Of a DNA stretch of 40,725 bases, positions 9,375-17,428 are shown in pieces; position 1 is the first letter of the stretch; every line of letters starts with the position of its first letter. The notes under the pieces were generated by a model. It worked only from the letters and a program-made list of their open reading frames with translations. It made no database searches and was not told where the DNA came from. The translations under genes and the position numbers were made by a program. Source of the stretch: Planctomyces sp. (GTDB lineage Bacteria; Planctomycetota; Planctomycetia; Planctomycetales; Planctomycetaceae); contig SXXK01000489.1 of assembly GCA_005791255.1 (NCBI GenBank), positions 1-40,725 of the forward strand. The letters run 5' to 3'.

Positions 9375-10148
9375 TCATTTGAACAGATTTGTGAGTTGTT
9401 GCTGGAGTTCGGGTGAGCTGGCAGCGAGCAGGCTGGGTGCGAAGAGATCGATTTTTTCGCCTTTAAGGTTGGAGAGGACTCCACCGGACTCGGTGACCAG
9501 CAGGGCTCCGGCGGCGATATCCCAGACATTCAGGCTGCTGGACCAGAATGCGTCGATGCGGCCGGCTGCGAGGTTAGCGAGATTGAGAGCAGCGGACCCG
9601 GTGCGCTGTACGGTCTGCAACGTGCTGAGAGCGGTGAGGAATCTGCGGACCGCCGGGTTTTCCGGATTTGCAGCTATGGGGAGGCTGGCCATCCCGAACG
9701 CTCGATCGATACGCGTTTCGCCGCTGGTTTGCAGTGGCGAACCGTTGAGTGCGGCACCGCCGTTTCGGATAGCGGTGAACAGGTCATGTCTGGTTGGATC
9801 CAGAATGACGCCGACTTCGATCTCACCGTGGTACATCAGGGCGATGGAGACGGCGTAATAAGGGAATCCGTGAACATAGTTTGAGGTTCCGTCAAGGGGA
9901 TCGATAATCCAGACGGCTTCGTGGCTGGAGCCGCGTTCGTTGAGATTTTCTTCACCGAGGAACGAGTGATCAGGGAAGTGCTGCCGGAGTCGGCTGACGA
10001 TTGCGGTCTGGGAGGCTTCATCTGCGTCAGTGACGAGGTTTGCTCGACTTTTTTCGCGGACGGAGAAGCGGCCCTGCCAGTCCAGCAGGACCTGTCCGGC
10101 GACTTGAGCGGCTTCGACGGCAGCGTTCAGCCAGGCTTGTTGCGACAT
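9375..10148 (-). CDS. inositol monophosphatase family protein
   Basis: A 257-aa protein of the usual length for the Mg-dependent, Li-sensitive phosphomonoesterase (IMPase) family. Metal-site motifs are all present: GEE at 65-67, the signature IIDPLDGTSNYVHGFP with D83 and D86, and the late WDIAAG motif. Family members remove phosphate from inositol phosphates or related compounds such as histidinol phosphate, PAP or sugar phosphates, in the cytoplasm. The exact substrate cannot be read from sequence. I chose ATG 10148 rather than the track's GTG at 10157, because GGAAGG sits 8 bases before the ATG. The gene is divergent from the Tad cluster and separated from the giant-protein genes by about 220 bases, so it is probably its own transcription unit. 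There is no signal peptide, unlike most of its neighbours. Confidence 0.92.
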   Translation of the reverse strand: MSQQAWLNAAVEAAQVAGQVLLDWQGRFSVREKSRANLVTDADEASQTAIVSRLRQHFPDHSFLGEENLNERGSSHEAVWIIDPLDGTSNYVHGFPYYAVSIALMYHGEIEVGVILDPTRHDLFTAIRNGGAALNGSPLQTSGETRIDRAFGMASLPIAANPENPAVRRFLTALSTLQTVQRTGSAALNLANLAAGRIDAFWSSSLNVWDIAAGALLVTESGGVLSNLKGEKIDLFAPSLLAASSPELQQQLTNLFK

Positions 10149-10514
10149 AAATTGCACCTTCCGGAGAGCAGAATTCGGGGTTCTGGCAGGAAAACGTTGA
10201 TCTGGCCGTGGTCTGGAAGTGTAGTGGAATGGCGGACTGTGGGAACGTCAGCCGTGGCAGGCGAGGTGATCGAGGTGTCAAATCCGATACGATCGTTGCA
10301 GACTGTATTTGCTGCCACCGATGCCTCTCTTCCGCAGTGCGTCCAGCTGGAATGGGGTTGCCGAACTGTCGTTTTCCCCCGATTGTGAGAGGTGTTTGTG
10401 CAGGAAAACCTGCAGAAAACATGACCCGGAGGGGGGCAATCGGCCGAAACTGCCGATGGAGAAGTGTTTCCATTACCTCGCCGATCTGAGAAAGCTGAAG
10501 CCTGTGGGATTGTC
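10149..10514. other. 366-bp divergent intergenic region
   Basis: This gap separates the IMPase-family gene (minus) from the TadE-like gene (plus). It should hold both promoters. It contains a small perfect hairpin, TGCAGG-AAAA-CCTGCA, at 10399-10414. A weak plus-strand pair, TTGCCG with a 17-base spacer to GATTGT, lies around 10358-10386. Short ORFs here (for example 10309-10518) have no credible start context or composition, and I do not call them. Confidence 0.4.
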
Positions 10515-10967
10515 ATGAAGTCTGCACGCGTTGTGCCCGGTCGTCGCGGTGCCGTTCTGTCCATGGAACTGGTGCTGGTGCTGCCGATTTTTTTGCTGCT
10601 GATTTTCGGCATCGCTCAGTTTTCGATGCTGATGGCGGCGCACGCGCGGATCACATCGGCAGCGCAGTCCGGGGTGAGGATGATGAGTCTCAGTGGGTCC
10701 GGTGTTCCTGAAGTGCAGGAGCGGGTAGCGAACCTGCTGGGGGCGACGCTGGCGGTCAACTGCGAGATTGACGTTCAGCCGGCGGAGTATGCCGGGCAGA
10801 TCGGCAGTGTTTTCATCAAAGTGCCTATGAGCAATGCCAGTCCGGATCTGCTGTGGATGACGGGATTCAGTCTGACGGATCGCTATCTGGAATCAAGTGC
10901 TGCAATGGTGATGGAGCGGGTAGCAGTCGTGGAAATGACGGCTGAGGACAGCGGTTCGGCCCTTTGA
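10515..10967 (+). CDS. TadE-like pseudopilin
   Basis: A 150-aa protein beginning with a short basic stretch (RRGAVLSMELVLVLPIFLLL) that runs into one hydrophobic helix. This is the arrangement of TadE-type pseudopilins of the Tad/Flp pilus system, including the conserved glutamate just inside the helix. The rest is extracytoplasmic and lacks motifs. The track starts at GTG 10464, adding 17 residues. I prefer ATG 10515 because TadE proteins begin with a short basic N-terminus, although no strong Shine-Dalgarno precedes either start. It lies directly before the CpaB-like gene (49-base gap), supporting a Tad role. TadE proteins are processed minor pilins needed for pilus assembly or surface display; the partner machinery is not in this window. 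Confidence 0.82.
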   Translation: MKSARVVPGRRGAVLSMELVLVLPIFLLLIFGIAQFSMLMAAHARITSAAQSGVRMMSLSGSGVPEVQERVANLLGATLAVNCEIDVQPAEYAGQIGSVFIKVPMSNASPDLLWMTGFSLTDRYLESSAAMVMERVAVVEMTAEDSGSAL

Positions 10968-11004
10968 GTTATTCGCACGGCATCGAGATGCATTTTGAGT
11001 ACTG

Positions 11005-11010
11005 AAGGAG
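11005..11010 (+). promoter_or_regulatory. ribosome binding site deciding a GTG start
   Basis: AAGGAG ends 6 bases before GTG 11017. It is the strongest Shine-Dalgarno in this cluster and fixes the start of the CpaB-like gene at a GTG codon. Confidence 0.75.
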
Positions 11011-11016
11011 ACACCT

Positions 11017-12039
11017 GTGAAGATCACGCCCTGGATGCTGACGATTGCGACATTTTCGATTGTCTGTACTCTGGCCGCGGGTTACATGCTGAAACTGGCA
11101 TTTGGTCGGGCTCCGGTAACCGAGTCGCCTCGCACGACACGCACCATTCCCATGCTGCAGTCGGACGTGGAGCCGGGTACGGTCATTACCCGAGCACACA
11201 TTGGGATGGGTCCGTGGGATCGCAGCAAGACTCTTGAGCCGGACACCATGCTGAATTCGGACACGATCATCAACCGGATCTCGAAGGAGAAGATCACTGC
11301 GGCGACTCCGCTGCGAGGTTCGATGTTTTATGCTCCGGGAGATTTTCCGGCGCTGGACATTGCCGAGGGGAAGCGAGCGGTGGTGGTGCGGGTCAGTCCG
11401 ACGACGGCGGCACTGAATGCGAAGCTGAAGCCGGGGCAGTACGTGGATGTGCAGTTGACAGTTGATGAAGCGGACGTCTCAGCAGCAGCTCGACGTCGTG
11501 CGGGTTTGGATCCCCGCAGTGACACTCTTAGCGGTGATGCCATGACGGCGACACTGTTTAAAGGTGTGAAGGTGGTGCAGGTCAATCGGTCTTCCCCCGG
11601 AACTCCGATACCGACCGCGGCTGGCAGCCAGAGCGTGACACTCGAACTGGATGAGGAGCAGTCGCGGATTGCTCTGCTGGCGCAGAAGAAGGGAGAGATT
11701 GATCTGATTTACAGCAACAACGGTCCGGGGAAGGGCGGAATCAGTATTGAAGCCAGCGAGGACGACCGAATTTTCTTCATGGAGATTCTGGGACTGAAGT
11801 CCGTGGCACGTGAAGAGAACAAGCCATACCGAACCGAGCAGTATCGCGGGCCCAGTTTCAACAGTCAGTATTTTGAGGACGGGCAGCGCATGGGCAACCC
11901 AACCGGACCGCGTACGGCCCCGGCACCGCCGAACAGTTCCTCCATTCGCGGCCCCTCGACTACGCAGCTGAACGACAATGATGTCACTCTGGATGACCTC
12001 GCCGGCAACCTGCCGGCGGACAGTGGAGTTCCTCGCTGA
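11017..12039 (+). CDS. cpaB: CpaB/RcpC-like Flp pilus assembly protein
   Basis: A 340-aa protein with an N-terminal membrane helix (about 6-28, IATFSIVCTLAAGYML). A SAF-type domain follows (about 45-110, including VEPGTVITRAHI and ITAATPLRGSM). The RcpC/CpaB domain (about 118-260) contains KRAVVVRVSPTTAAL and KLKPGQYVDVQLTV. The last ~70 residues are a polar, proline-rich tail. CpaB/RcpC proteins sit in the periplasm and connect to the outer-membrane secretin of Tad pilus machines. The start is a GTG with an ideal AAGGAG six bases upstream. The gene lies between TadE-like and TadG-like genes on the same strand with short gaps, so an operon is likely. An insertion rich in Ala/Arg/Asp around 150-180 separates the conserved strands and looks lineage-specific. 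Confidence 0.88.
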   Translation: MKITPWMLTIATFSIVCTLAAGYMLKLAFGRAPVTESPRTTRTIPMLQSDVEPGTVITRAHIGMGPWDRSKTLEPDTMLNSDTIINRISKEKITAATPLRGSMFYAPGDFPALDIAEGKRAVVVRVSPTTAALNAKLKPGQYVDVQLTVDEADVSAAARRRAGLDPRSDTLSGDAMTATLFKGVKVVQVNRSSPGTPIPTAAGSQSVTLELDEEQSRIALLAQKKGEIDLIYSNNGPGKGGISIEASEDDRIFFMEILGLKSVAREENKPYRTEQYRGPSFNSQYFEDGQRMGNPTGPRTAPAPPNSSSIRGPSTTQLNDNDVTLDDLAGNLPADSGVPR

Positions 12040-12077
12040 ATTTCCGGAGGTCAGATACTCGCAACAGGAGAGTGCTC

Positions 12078-13253
12078 ATGCGCAGGGCTGAGTACAGAAC
12101 GAGTCTGCTGTGTGATTGCAGCTCGACCGGTGTGCGGCTCTGTGTGGCTCGTTCCGGCGTGCTGTCTGTGTGGTCCGTGGCGGCTCTCAGTTTTGTCGGT
12201 TTGCTGTCCTTTCTGGTGCTGGACCTGTGGCTGCTTTCGGGACTGATGCAGCAGGCTCGCAACTGCTGTGAATCTGCGGCTGTGGCTGCTGCTCACAAGT
12301 GGCTGGCTGACGATCTGCTCCGCAGTGGTTATCAGCAGTTTCAGGTTGATGGTCGGCAGGCGACATGCACTGACGCAGCGCTCGATCAGGCTGGCTGGTA
12401 TTCTGAACGATCGCAGCTTCCGCCGCTGAGCGAAGCGGACGTGGAGTACGTCTGGCGTGAAAACTCAGCAGATGCCGCTTCCTTTCCAGTTCCGTCAGCA
12501 GTTCGCGTGCGACATCCGATGGCTGATGGTCGCATTTATCGTCGTCCTGGCAGTTTGCTGAATGTTTCGGAATGTGCGGCAGCGGCGACAGCCAGTCTGG
12601 AAAACCGCCCGGTGGCATTCCGTCCGGCGCCCGGCCAGACTCTTCCGATGCTGCCGTTTTCGATCTGCGATGATCCTGGTGCAGCCGGGGCGGGTTGGTG
12701 GACTTCGCAGATCGAGCAGATGGGGGGGGCGGACGAGGTCTCATGGAATTCTGAACAGCGGATTTTCGAGCAGGGTCCGGACGGTATTCCGGAAATTTCG
12801 GTTGAGCTGACGACTGAGCCGTCGGGACGTCCGGATGAACTGTCTCTGCTGGATTTCAGCGGTGGTGACCAAACTGCGGCCAGACCACTGAAGCGTCAGA
12901 TCGAGGAAGGTCTGAGGTTTGCGGATCTGGAGGTTCTGGGGTGGAAGGAGTTGGCCCTGCCGGCAGTGTTTCCAGCTCTGCAGCCGCAGGCGGAGCAGTT
13001 GGCGGAACTTCAGGTGGAACTGGCGAGCGGGCGAATGGAGCCGAGTCTGCTGATGCTGTGCAGTCGTCTGGCGAGTGGGGGAGTTTCGCTGCAGCGAGCT
13101 GTGGCGGTGCGGGTGGTTGATGCTGTGCAGTCGGACGTGCAAACGGTCAGGCTGCGATTTCAGCCTTGCGTGATGGTGACCTCCATGGCTGTCACCGGAA
13201 GTCCGGAAACTTCAGAGAATCGCTACGTCTACAGTGTGCGTCTGGCGAACTGA
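12078..13253 (+). CDS. TadG-like membrane-anchored pilus-associated protein
   Basis: A 391-aa protein from ATG 12078. AGGAG at 12066-12070 gives a 7-base spacing; the track's GTG 12072 would start inside that spacing. A membrane helix near residues 35-58 (VAALSFVGLLSFLVLDLWLL) is followed by QQARNCCESAAVAAAHKWL. This resembles the segment after the anchor in TadG/TadE-type proteins, where an Ala-rich stretch follows the helix. The remaining ~320 residues are extracytoplasmic and unrecognised; I see no von Willebrand A metal site. Its position right after cpaB supports a Tad-associated role. Within the coding region, 12722-12729 is a run of eight G residues. Confidence is high that the gene is real, moderate for the family name. 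Confidence 0.72.
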   Translation: MRRAEYRTSLLCDCSSTGVRLCVARSGVLSVWSVAALSFVGLLSFLVLDLWLLSGLMQQARNCCESAAVAAAHKWLADDLLRSGYQQFQVDGRQATCTDAALDQAGWYSERSQLPPLSEADVEYVWRENSADAASFPVPSAVRVRHPMADGRIYRRPGSLLNVSECAAAATASLENRPVAFRPAPGQTLPMLPFSICDDPGAAGAGWWTSQIEQMGGADEVSWNSEQRIFEQGPDGIPEISVELTTEPSGRPDELSLLDFSGGDQTAARPLKRQIEEGLRFADLEVLGWKELALPAVFPALQPQAEQLAELQVELASGRMEPSLLMLCSRLASGGVSLQRAVAVRVVDAVQSDVQTVRLRFQPCVMVTSMAVTGSPETSENRYVYSVRLAN

Positions 13254-13415
13254 GGGCGACTGTTTGCGGATTGCGGTCGTATTGCCGGATTGGCGTAGCC
13301 GGTAAGGCTCGGGACCGGCCGGCAGAATTTTGTCGGTTCCGCTTGCAGTTGATTCAGTTTCCCTGGAGCATTACGAGGCTGGTTTTTTCGTTAATCCGGG
13401 TGGGAGACTGGTCTG

Positions 13416-14870
13416 ATGGCTGGGCGAAACTTGATCGTGTCACTGGCTGTGGTGTGCCTGTGGATGCTGCTTCCGGTGAGCGGCATGGCGCAGACAAATT
13501 CATCGCCCGGGGCTGCTGCTGGCCCGTCGGAGGTGAGCAAGCTGCTGCAGCAGCTGCAGAAGGAAAGCCCGGAAAATGCTGCGAAGCTGCTCGATGAGGC
13601 GATTGCGGCTGACCCAGCCAATTTTCGTCTGCATTCGTATCGTTCGCTTGTGGCCAGCCGTTATGCAGCAGCGGGCAATCTGCCGGAGGCACTGAAGCAG
13701 GCAGAACAGGGTTGCGATGCGCTGTTGCAGAAAATTGAGGAGCCGCTGGCGGCCGGTATGACCGCTTCGTCGGTTCAGATGTACTACGGTTTTGCCCGTC
13801 GAGCGGGCAAAGCGGACCCCGGTCGTGTGGAGGCTGCACTGGCAGGTCTGCGGAAAGCGGGTACGCAGTCTGCAGATGGTCAGTATCTTCAGGCGATTGC
13901 TCAGTTGACGGTGCTGCGGAGCGAGTTGCTGGCGAGCGGCGGTCGTGTTGAGGATGCTGTGGCGGCGATCCGCGACGAGTTGCAGTTGTTGCGGGCGGGA
14001 ATTGAGCAGCCGTCGAGTTCTGAGAAGGCTGTATTGGCATCCGCGAGGCTTCTGCAGGCGTTGCAGTTGCCTTTTGGGGGTCAGTCGGACGCAGAGCAGG
14101 AGGCGGCGAAGCAGCAGTTGCAGGAACTGTTCACTGCTGCTTTGACGCGACTGCCGGAATCCTCAGCTTTGCTGTCAGAGTATCTGCGCGTGCAGGGTTC
14201 TGAGGCGTCACGTCTTTCCGGCACGGATCCGGAAGCTGCGACACGGATTCTGGAGGCTGCAAGGGCTCTGGCGGCTGAATCAGAATTGAAGGAGCAACCG
14301 GCAGTAAAGGCTGCTGTGGCGATGTATGCACCGCTGGACCGTCGCATTGAATCGGCGCGACTGCAGTTGCAGATGATCGGCAAGCCGGCACCGGCACTGG
14401 ACATTGCCGCTACGGCTCATGGAACGCCCGTCACGGCAGACTCACTGAAGGGCAAGGTAGTGCTGCTGGATTTCTGGGCGATCTGGTGCGGTCCGTGTAT
14501 TGCGACATTTCCCCATCTGAACAGTATGTACGACGAGTTCCACAGTCGCGGTTTGGAGATTGTGGGTGTGACTCGCCAGTATGGTTATGAGTGGAATGCG
14601 GAGACGAAGCGTGCATCTCGTGCCGAGGGGGATGTATCTATGGAAGCGGAACTGGCAATGCTGGAGGAGTTCATGAAGCACCATGAGCTGCGACATCCAA
14701 CGATTGTGACTCCGAAGGAGTCAGCGATGCAGAAACAGTTTGGGGTGACGGGAATTCCGCATGCGGTGCTGATTGACAGGCAGGGCAATGTGCGGATGAT
14801 TAAGGTTGGTTCGGGTGAAGCCAACGCGAAGGCGCTGCATGACATGGTGCAGACGCTGCTGGCCGAGTGA
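13416..14870 (+). CDS. exported TlpA-type thioredoxin with N-terminal helical region
   Basis: A 484-aa protein. A signal peptide (LIVSLAVVCLWMLLPVSGMAQ) precedes about 290 residues of Ala/Leu/Glu-rich helices that resemble degenerate TPR repeats. The C-terminal thioredoxin fold (about 325-484) carries the redox site WCGPC (C358 and C361) and the cis-proline loop GIPHAV. Such TlpA/ResA-like proteins reduce or exchange disulfides in the periplasm, often for cytochrome c maturation or envelope proteins. The helical part may bind a partner; that is inference. GGGAG lies 9 bases before ATG 13416. The 162-base gap from the Tad cluster suggests a separate promoter, but I see no clear -35/-10. ArgJ follows after 65 bases on the same strand. 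Confidence 0.88.
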   Translation: MAGRNLIVSLAVVCLWMLLPVSGMAQTNSSPGAAAGPSEVSKLLQQLQKESPENAAKLLDEAIAADPANFRLHSYRSLVASRYAAAGNLPEALKQAEQGCDALLQKIEEPLAAGMTASSVQMYYGFARRAGKADPGRVEAALAGLRKAGTQSADGQYLQAIAQLTVLRSELLASGGRVEDAVAAIRDELQLLRAGIEQPSSSEKAVLASARLLQALQLPFGGQSDAEQEAAKQQLQELFTAALTRLPESSALLSEYLRVQGSEASRLSGTDPEAATRILEAARALAAESELKEQPAVKAAVAMYAPLDRRIESARLQLQMIGKPAPALDIAATAHGTPVTADSLKGKVVLLDFWAIWCGPCIATFPHLNSMYDEFHSRGLEIVGVTRQYGYEWNAETKRASRAEGDVSMEAELAMLEEFMKHHELRHPTIVTPKESAMQKQFGVTGIPHAVLIDRQGNVRMIKVGSGEANAKALHDMVQTLLAE

Positions 14871-14935
14871 GCTTTCCTGGCTGTGCGTCCGGGTTGTCGT
14901 AAGGTTTGTGGTCAGCAGAGGGAACGGCGAGACAG

Positions 14936-16141
14936 ATGACTGGACAGGCGACGCTGCCGCGTGGATTTCGTGCGGCCGGATATACTTGTGGAATCAAGGT
15001 CAGCGGGAAGTCGGATTTGGCGCTTTTCGTGGCGGATGGTCCATCGTCAGCCGCTGGCGTGTTCACGACGAATCGCGTCTGCGGTGCTCCCGTTGTGGTA
15101 TCTCGTCGGCGCGTTCCGTCCGGATCGGCTCGTGCGGTCATCATCAACTCGGGCAATTCGAACGCAGCGACCGGGGATCCTGGAATTGCGGATGCCGAAC
15201 GCATGACGGCAGAACTGGCATTGGCGATTGGCTGTCGTCCGGAAGATGTGCTGGTGTGTTCGACAGGGGTGATTGGTGTGCCGTTGCCGATGCCCCTGCT
15301 GTTGTCCGGCATTCCGCAGGCTGCGGGAAAGCTGGCATCGGATGCTCAGTCGCTGCTGGATGCCGCGACAGCGATGATGACGACCGATACGGTTCCCAAA
15401 CTGACATCTCTGGATTTGACGCTGAGTGGTGGAGGTGTGCGGATTGCGGGTGTGTGCAAGGGGGCAGCCATGATTGCTCCCAACATGGCGACCATGCTGG
15501 GAGTAGTGATGACGGATGCGTTGCTCACGCCTGCTCAATGTACGGAACTGCTGCGAGCGGGTGTGGAGGATACCTTCAACTGCATCAGCGTGGACGGTCA
15601 CATGAGCACCAGTGATACGGTACTGCTGCTGGCCAGCGGGGCCTCGGGTGTGAATCCGGGGGCCGACGATCTGGCGGAGCTGGCTGCGGGGATTCGGCAG
15701 GTTTGTCAGCATTTGGCGACCGGCATCATTCGGGACGCGGAGGGGGCGGATCACTTCATTACGGTGGACGTTGCGGGAATTGTCACCCGTTCGGCTGCTC
15801 GACAGATGGCGAGGGCGATAGCGGACAGTGCGCTCGTGAAGACGGCAATCACGGGCGGGGATCCGAACTGGGGGCGGATTGTCTCTGCGGCGGGTTACAG
15901 TGGGGTCGGATTTGATCCGGCGTATCTTTCATTGCGTATCAACGGGACTGAGGTCTATCGGGCTGGAACGCCGGCAATTTTTGATGCTGCGGTTGTATCG
16001 CGAGGACTGAAGTCCGCTCGTGAGGTTCATCTGGAGCTGACTCTGCATGGCGGTCCGGAATCAGGAAGTTGCAGTGCTCGTTTCTGGACATCGGACCTGA
16101 CAGCTGAATATGTGAGGTTGAATTCCGAGTACACGACCTGA
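14936..16141 (+). CDS. argJ: bifunctional glutamate N-acetyltransferase / amino-acid N-acetyltransferase
   Basis: A 401-aa protein of standard ArgJ length. ArgJ transfers the acetyl group from N-acetylornithine to glutamate, and in bifunctional forms also acetylates glutamate from acetyl-CoA, closing the cyclic arginine pathway in the cytoplasm. Signatures include INSGNSNAATG near the N-terminus and the autoprocessing region MIAPNMATMLGVVMTDA. T186 in ATML is the expected nucleophile exposed when the precursor cuts itself into alpha and beta chains. Later motifs include GDPNWGRIVSAAGYSG. I chose ATG 14936 over the track's upstream GTG 14906, because the protein then begins just ahead of the conserved GFRAAG segment. 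No other arginine gene is nearby. The pcm gene follows after 17 bases. Confidence 0.95.
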   Translation: MTGQATLPRGFRAAGYTCGIKVSGKSDLALFVADGPSSAAGVFTTNRVCGAPVVVSRRRVPSGSARAVIINSGNSNAATGDPGIADAERMTAELALAIGCRPEDVLVCSTGVIGVPLPMPLLLSGIPQAAGKLASDAQSLLDAATAMMTTDTVPKLTSLDLTLSGGGVRIAGVCKGAAMIAPNMATMLGVVMTDALLTPAQCTELLRAGVEDTFNCISVDGHMSTSDTVLLLASGASGVNPGADDLAELAAGIRQVCQHLATGIIRDAEGADHFITVDVAGIVTRSAARQMARAIADSALVKTAITGGDPNWGRIVSAAGYSGVGFDPAYLSLRINGTEVYRAGTPAIFDAAVVSRGLKSAREVHLELTLHGGPESGSCSARFWTSDLTAEYVRLNSEYTT

Positions 16142-16158
16142 ATGTGCCGGGAGGGTGG

Positions 16159-17388
16159 ATGATGCGATTGCTGCGAAAAACGGTGTGTTCTCGGGTGATG
16201 CTTTGCGGTGTGTTGTTTGTGACTGTCAGCACTGCGGCCGAGGCACAGCAGCGTTTTGAGCAGCAGCGGGAAGCGATGGTTCAGCGGTCGCTTGAGGCGG
16301 AGGGAATTCGGAATCCGCGTGTGCTGGAGGCGATGCGGAAGGTGCCTCGGCACGAGTTTGTGAGGACGGCAGACAGGAGCCGGGCTTATGAGGACACGGC
16401 TCTGCCGATAGGCAATCAACAGACAATTTCGCCGCCCTATGTCGTGGCTTACATGACGGAGGTGCTGGATCCGGGCCCGGAGGATCGGGTGCTGGAGATC
16501 GGTACCGGCAGTGGTTATCAGGCTGCGGTGCTGGGTGCGATCTGTCGGGACGTTTACACGATCGAAATTGTGCCGCAGCTGGCAAAGCAGGCGACTCGAC
16601 GGCTGCAGGACCTGGGTTATGAGAATGTGCATGTCCGGGAGGGTGACGGCTACAAGGGCTGGGAGGAGCATGCGCCGTTTGATCGGATTATTGTGACGTG
16701 TTCTCCGGAGAGCGTTCCGCAGCCATTGATTGACCAGCTGAAAGAAGGCGGGCGGATGATCATTCCGATGGGTGAGCGTTACCAGCAGTCCTTTCATCTG
16801 CTGAAGAAGGAGAATGGCTCGCTGCAGGACGAGAGGCTGATCTCCACGCTGTTTGTGCCGATGACGGGTGAGTCTGAGGAGCAGCGTCGAGTGCAGCCGG
16901 ATCCGGATCAACCGCAGATTGTGAATGGTGGTTTTGAGCGTGATGAGAATGGTGACGGGCGGGTGGATGGCTGGCACTACCAGAGAAATGCCCGTTTGGA
17001 GACGGATGGCGCGATGGAGGGGCAGCAGTATCTGCGATTTGAGAATGCGGATGCGGACTCGCTGTCTCAGGCGCTCCAGGGGACGGCAGTCAACGGCCGT
17101 CGTTTGGCGGCGCTGCGATTGCAGTTCTGGATGCGTTGTACGGGAGTTGTTCCGGGTGCTGGTCCGTCCGGGCAGGCAGCGGTGGTGGTGCATTTTTATG
17201 ACGGTGTGCGACGTGAGATCGGGGCTGTTGTGATTGGTCGCTGGCGGGGAACGCTGGACTGGCAGGATGTACGTTCTGTGGTGCAGGTACCTGCTGAAGC
17301 GAAGGAAATGATCTTTCGCATCGGACTGAATGGTGCTGTGGGTCAGCTGGACCTTGATGATCTGAAGATTGTTCCTGTTCCGCGATGA
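16159..17388 (+). CDS. pcm: exported protein-L-isoaspartate O-methyltransferase with C-terminal extra module
   Basis: A 409-aa protein, about twice the normal Pcm length of ~210. A signal peptide (VMLCGVLFVTVSTAAEAQQ) leads into the Pcm core (about 30-240). The core contains AYEDTALPIGNQQTISPP and the S-adenosylmethionine motif VLEIGTGSGYQAAVLG near 111. The enzyme methylates isoaspartyl residues to start repair of damaged proteins; here it would act outside the cytoplasm. From about 255 on, a beta-rich module begins with VNGGFERDENGDGRVDGWH. This resembles carbohydrate-binding or galactose-binding-type sandwich domains and ends LDDLKIVPV. Two adjacent ATGs (16159, 16162) follow GGGAGG; the second has better spacing, and the track's GTG 16144 is unlikely. 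It is 17 bases after argJ and 40 bases before the thioredoxin/NHL gene. Confidence 0.9.
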   Translation: MMRLLRKTVCSRVMLCGVLFVTVSTAAEAQQRFEQQREAMVQRSLEAEGIRNPRVLEAMRKVPRHEFVRTADRSRAYEDTALPIGNQQTISPPYVVAYMTEVLDPGPEDRVLEIGTGSGYQAAVLGAICRDVYTIEIVPQLAKQATRRLQDLGYENVHVREGDGYKGWEEHAPFDRIIVTCSPESVPQPLIDQLKEGGRMIIPMGERYQQSFHLLKKENGSLQDERLISTLFVPMTGESEEQRRVQPDPDQPQIVNGGFERDENGDGRVDGWHYQRNARLETDGAMEGQQYLRFENADADSLSQALQGTAVNGRRLAALRLQFWMRCTGVVPGAGPSGQAAVVVHFYDGVRREIGAVVIGRWRGTLDWQDVRSVVQVPAEAKEMIFRIGLNGAVGQLDLDDLKIVPVPR

Positions 17389-17428
17389 TTCGGGGCAGGT
17401 GCGGCGTCTTTATTCCGGGGCGAGAGCA

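Noticed and set aside
10399-10414. Small hairpin TGCAGG-AAAA-CCTGCA as a terminator
   Set aside because: Only six base pairs, no T-tract, and it lies upstream of both flanking divergent genes, where a terminator is not expected.
10309-10518. 69-aa ORF in the divergent gap
   Set aside because: No ribosome site, no conserved-looking features, and it overlaps the TadE-like start.
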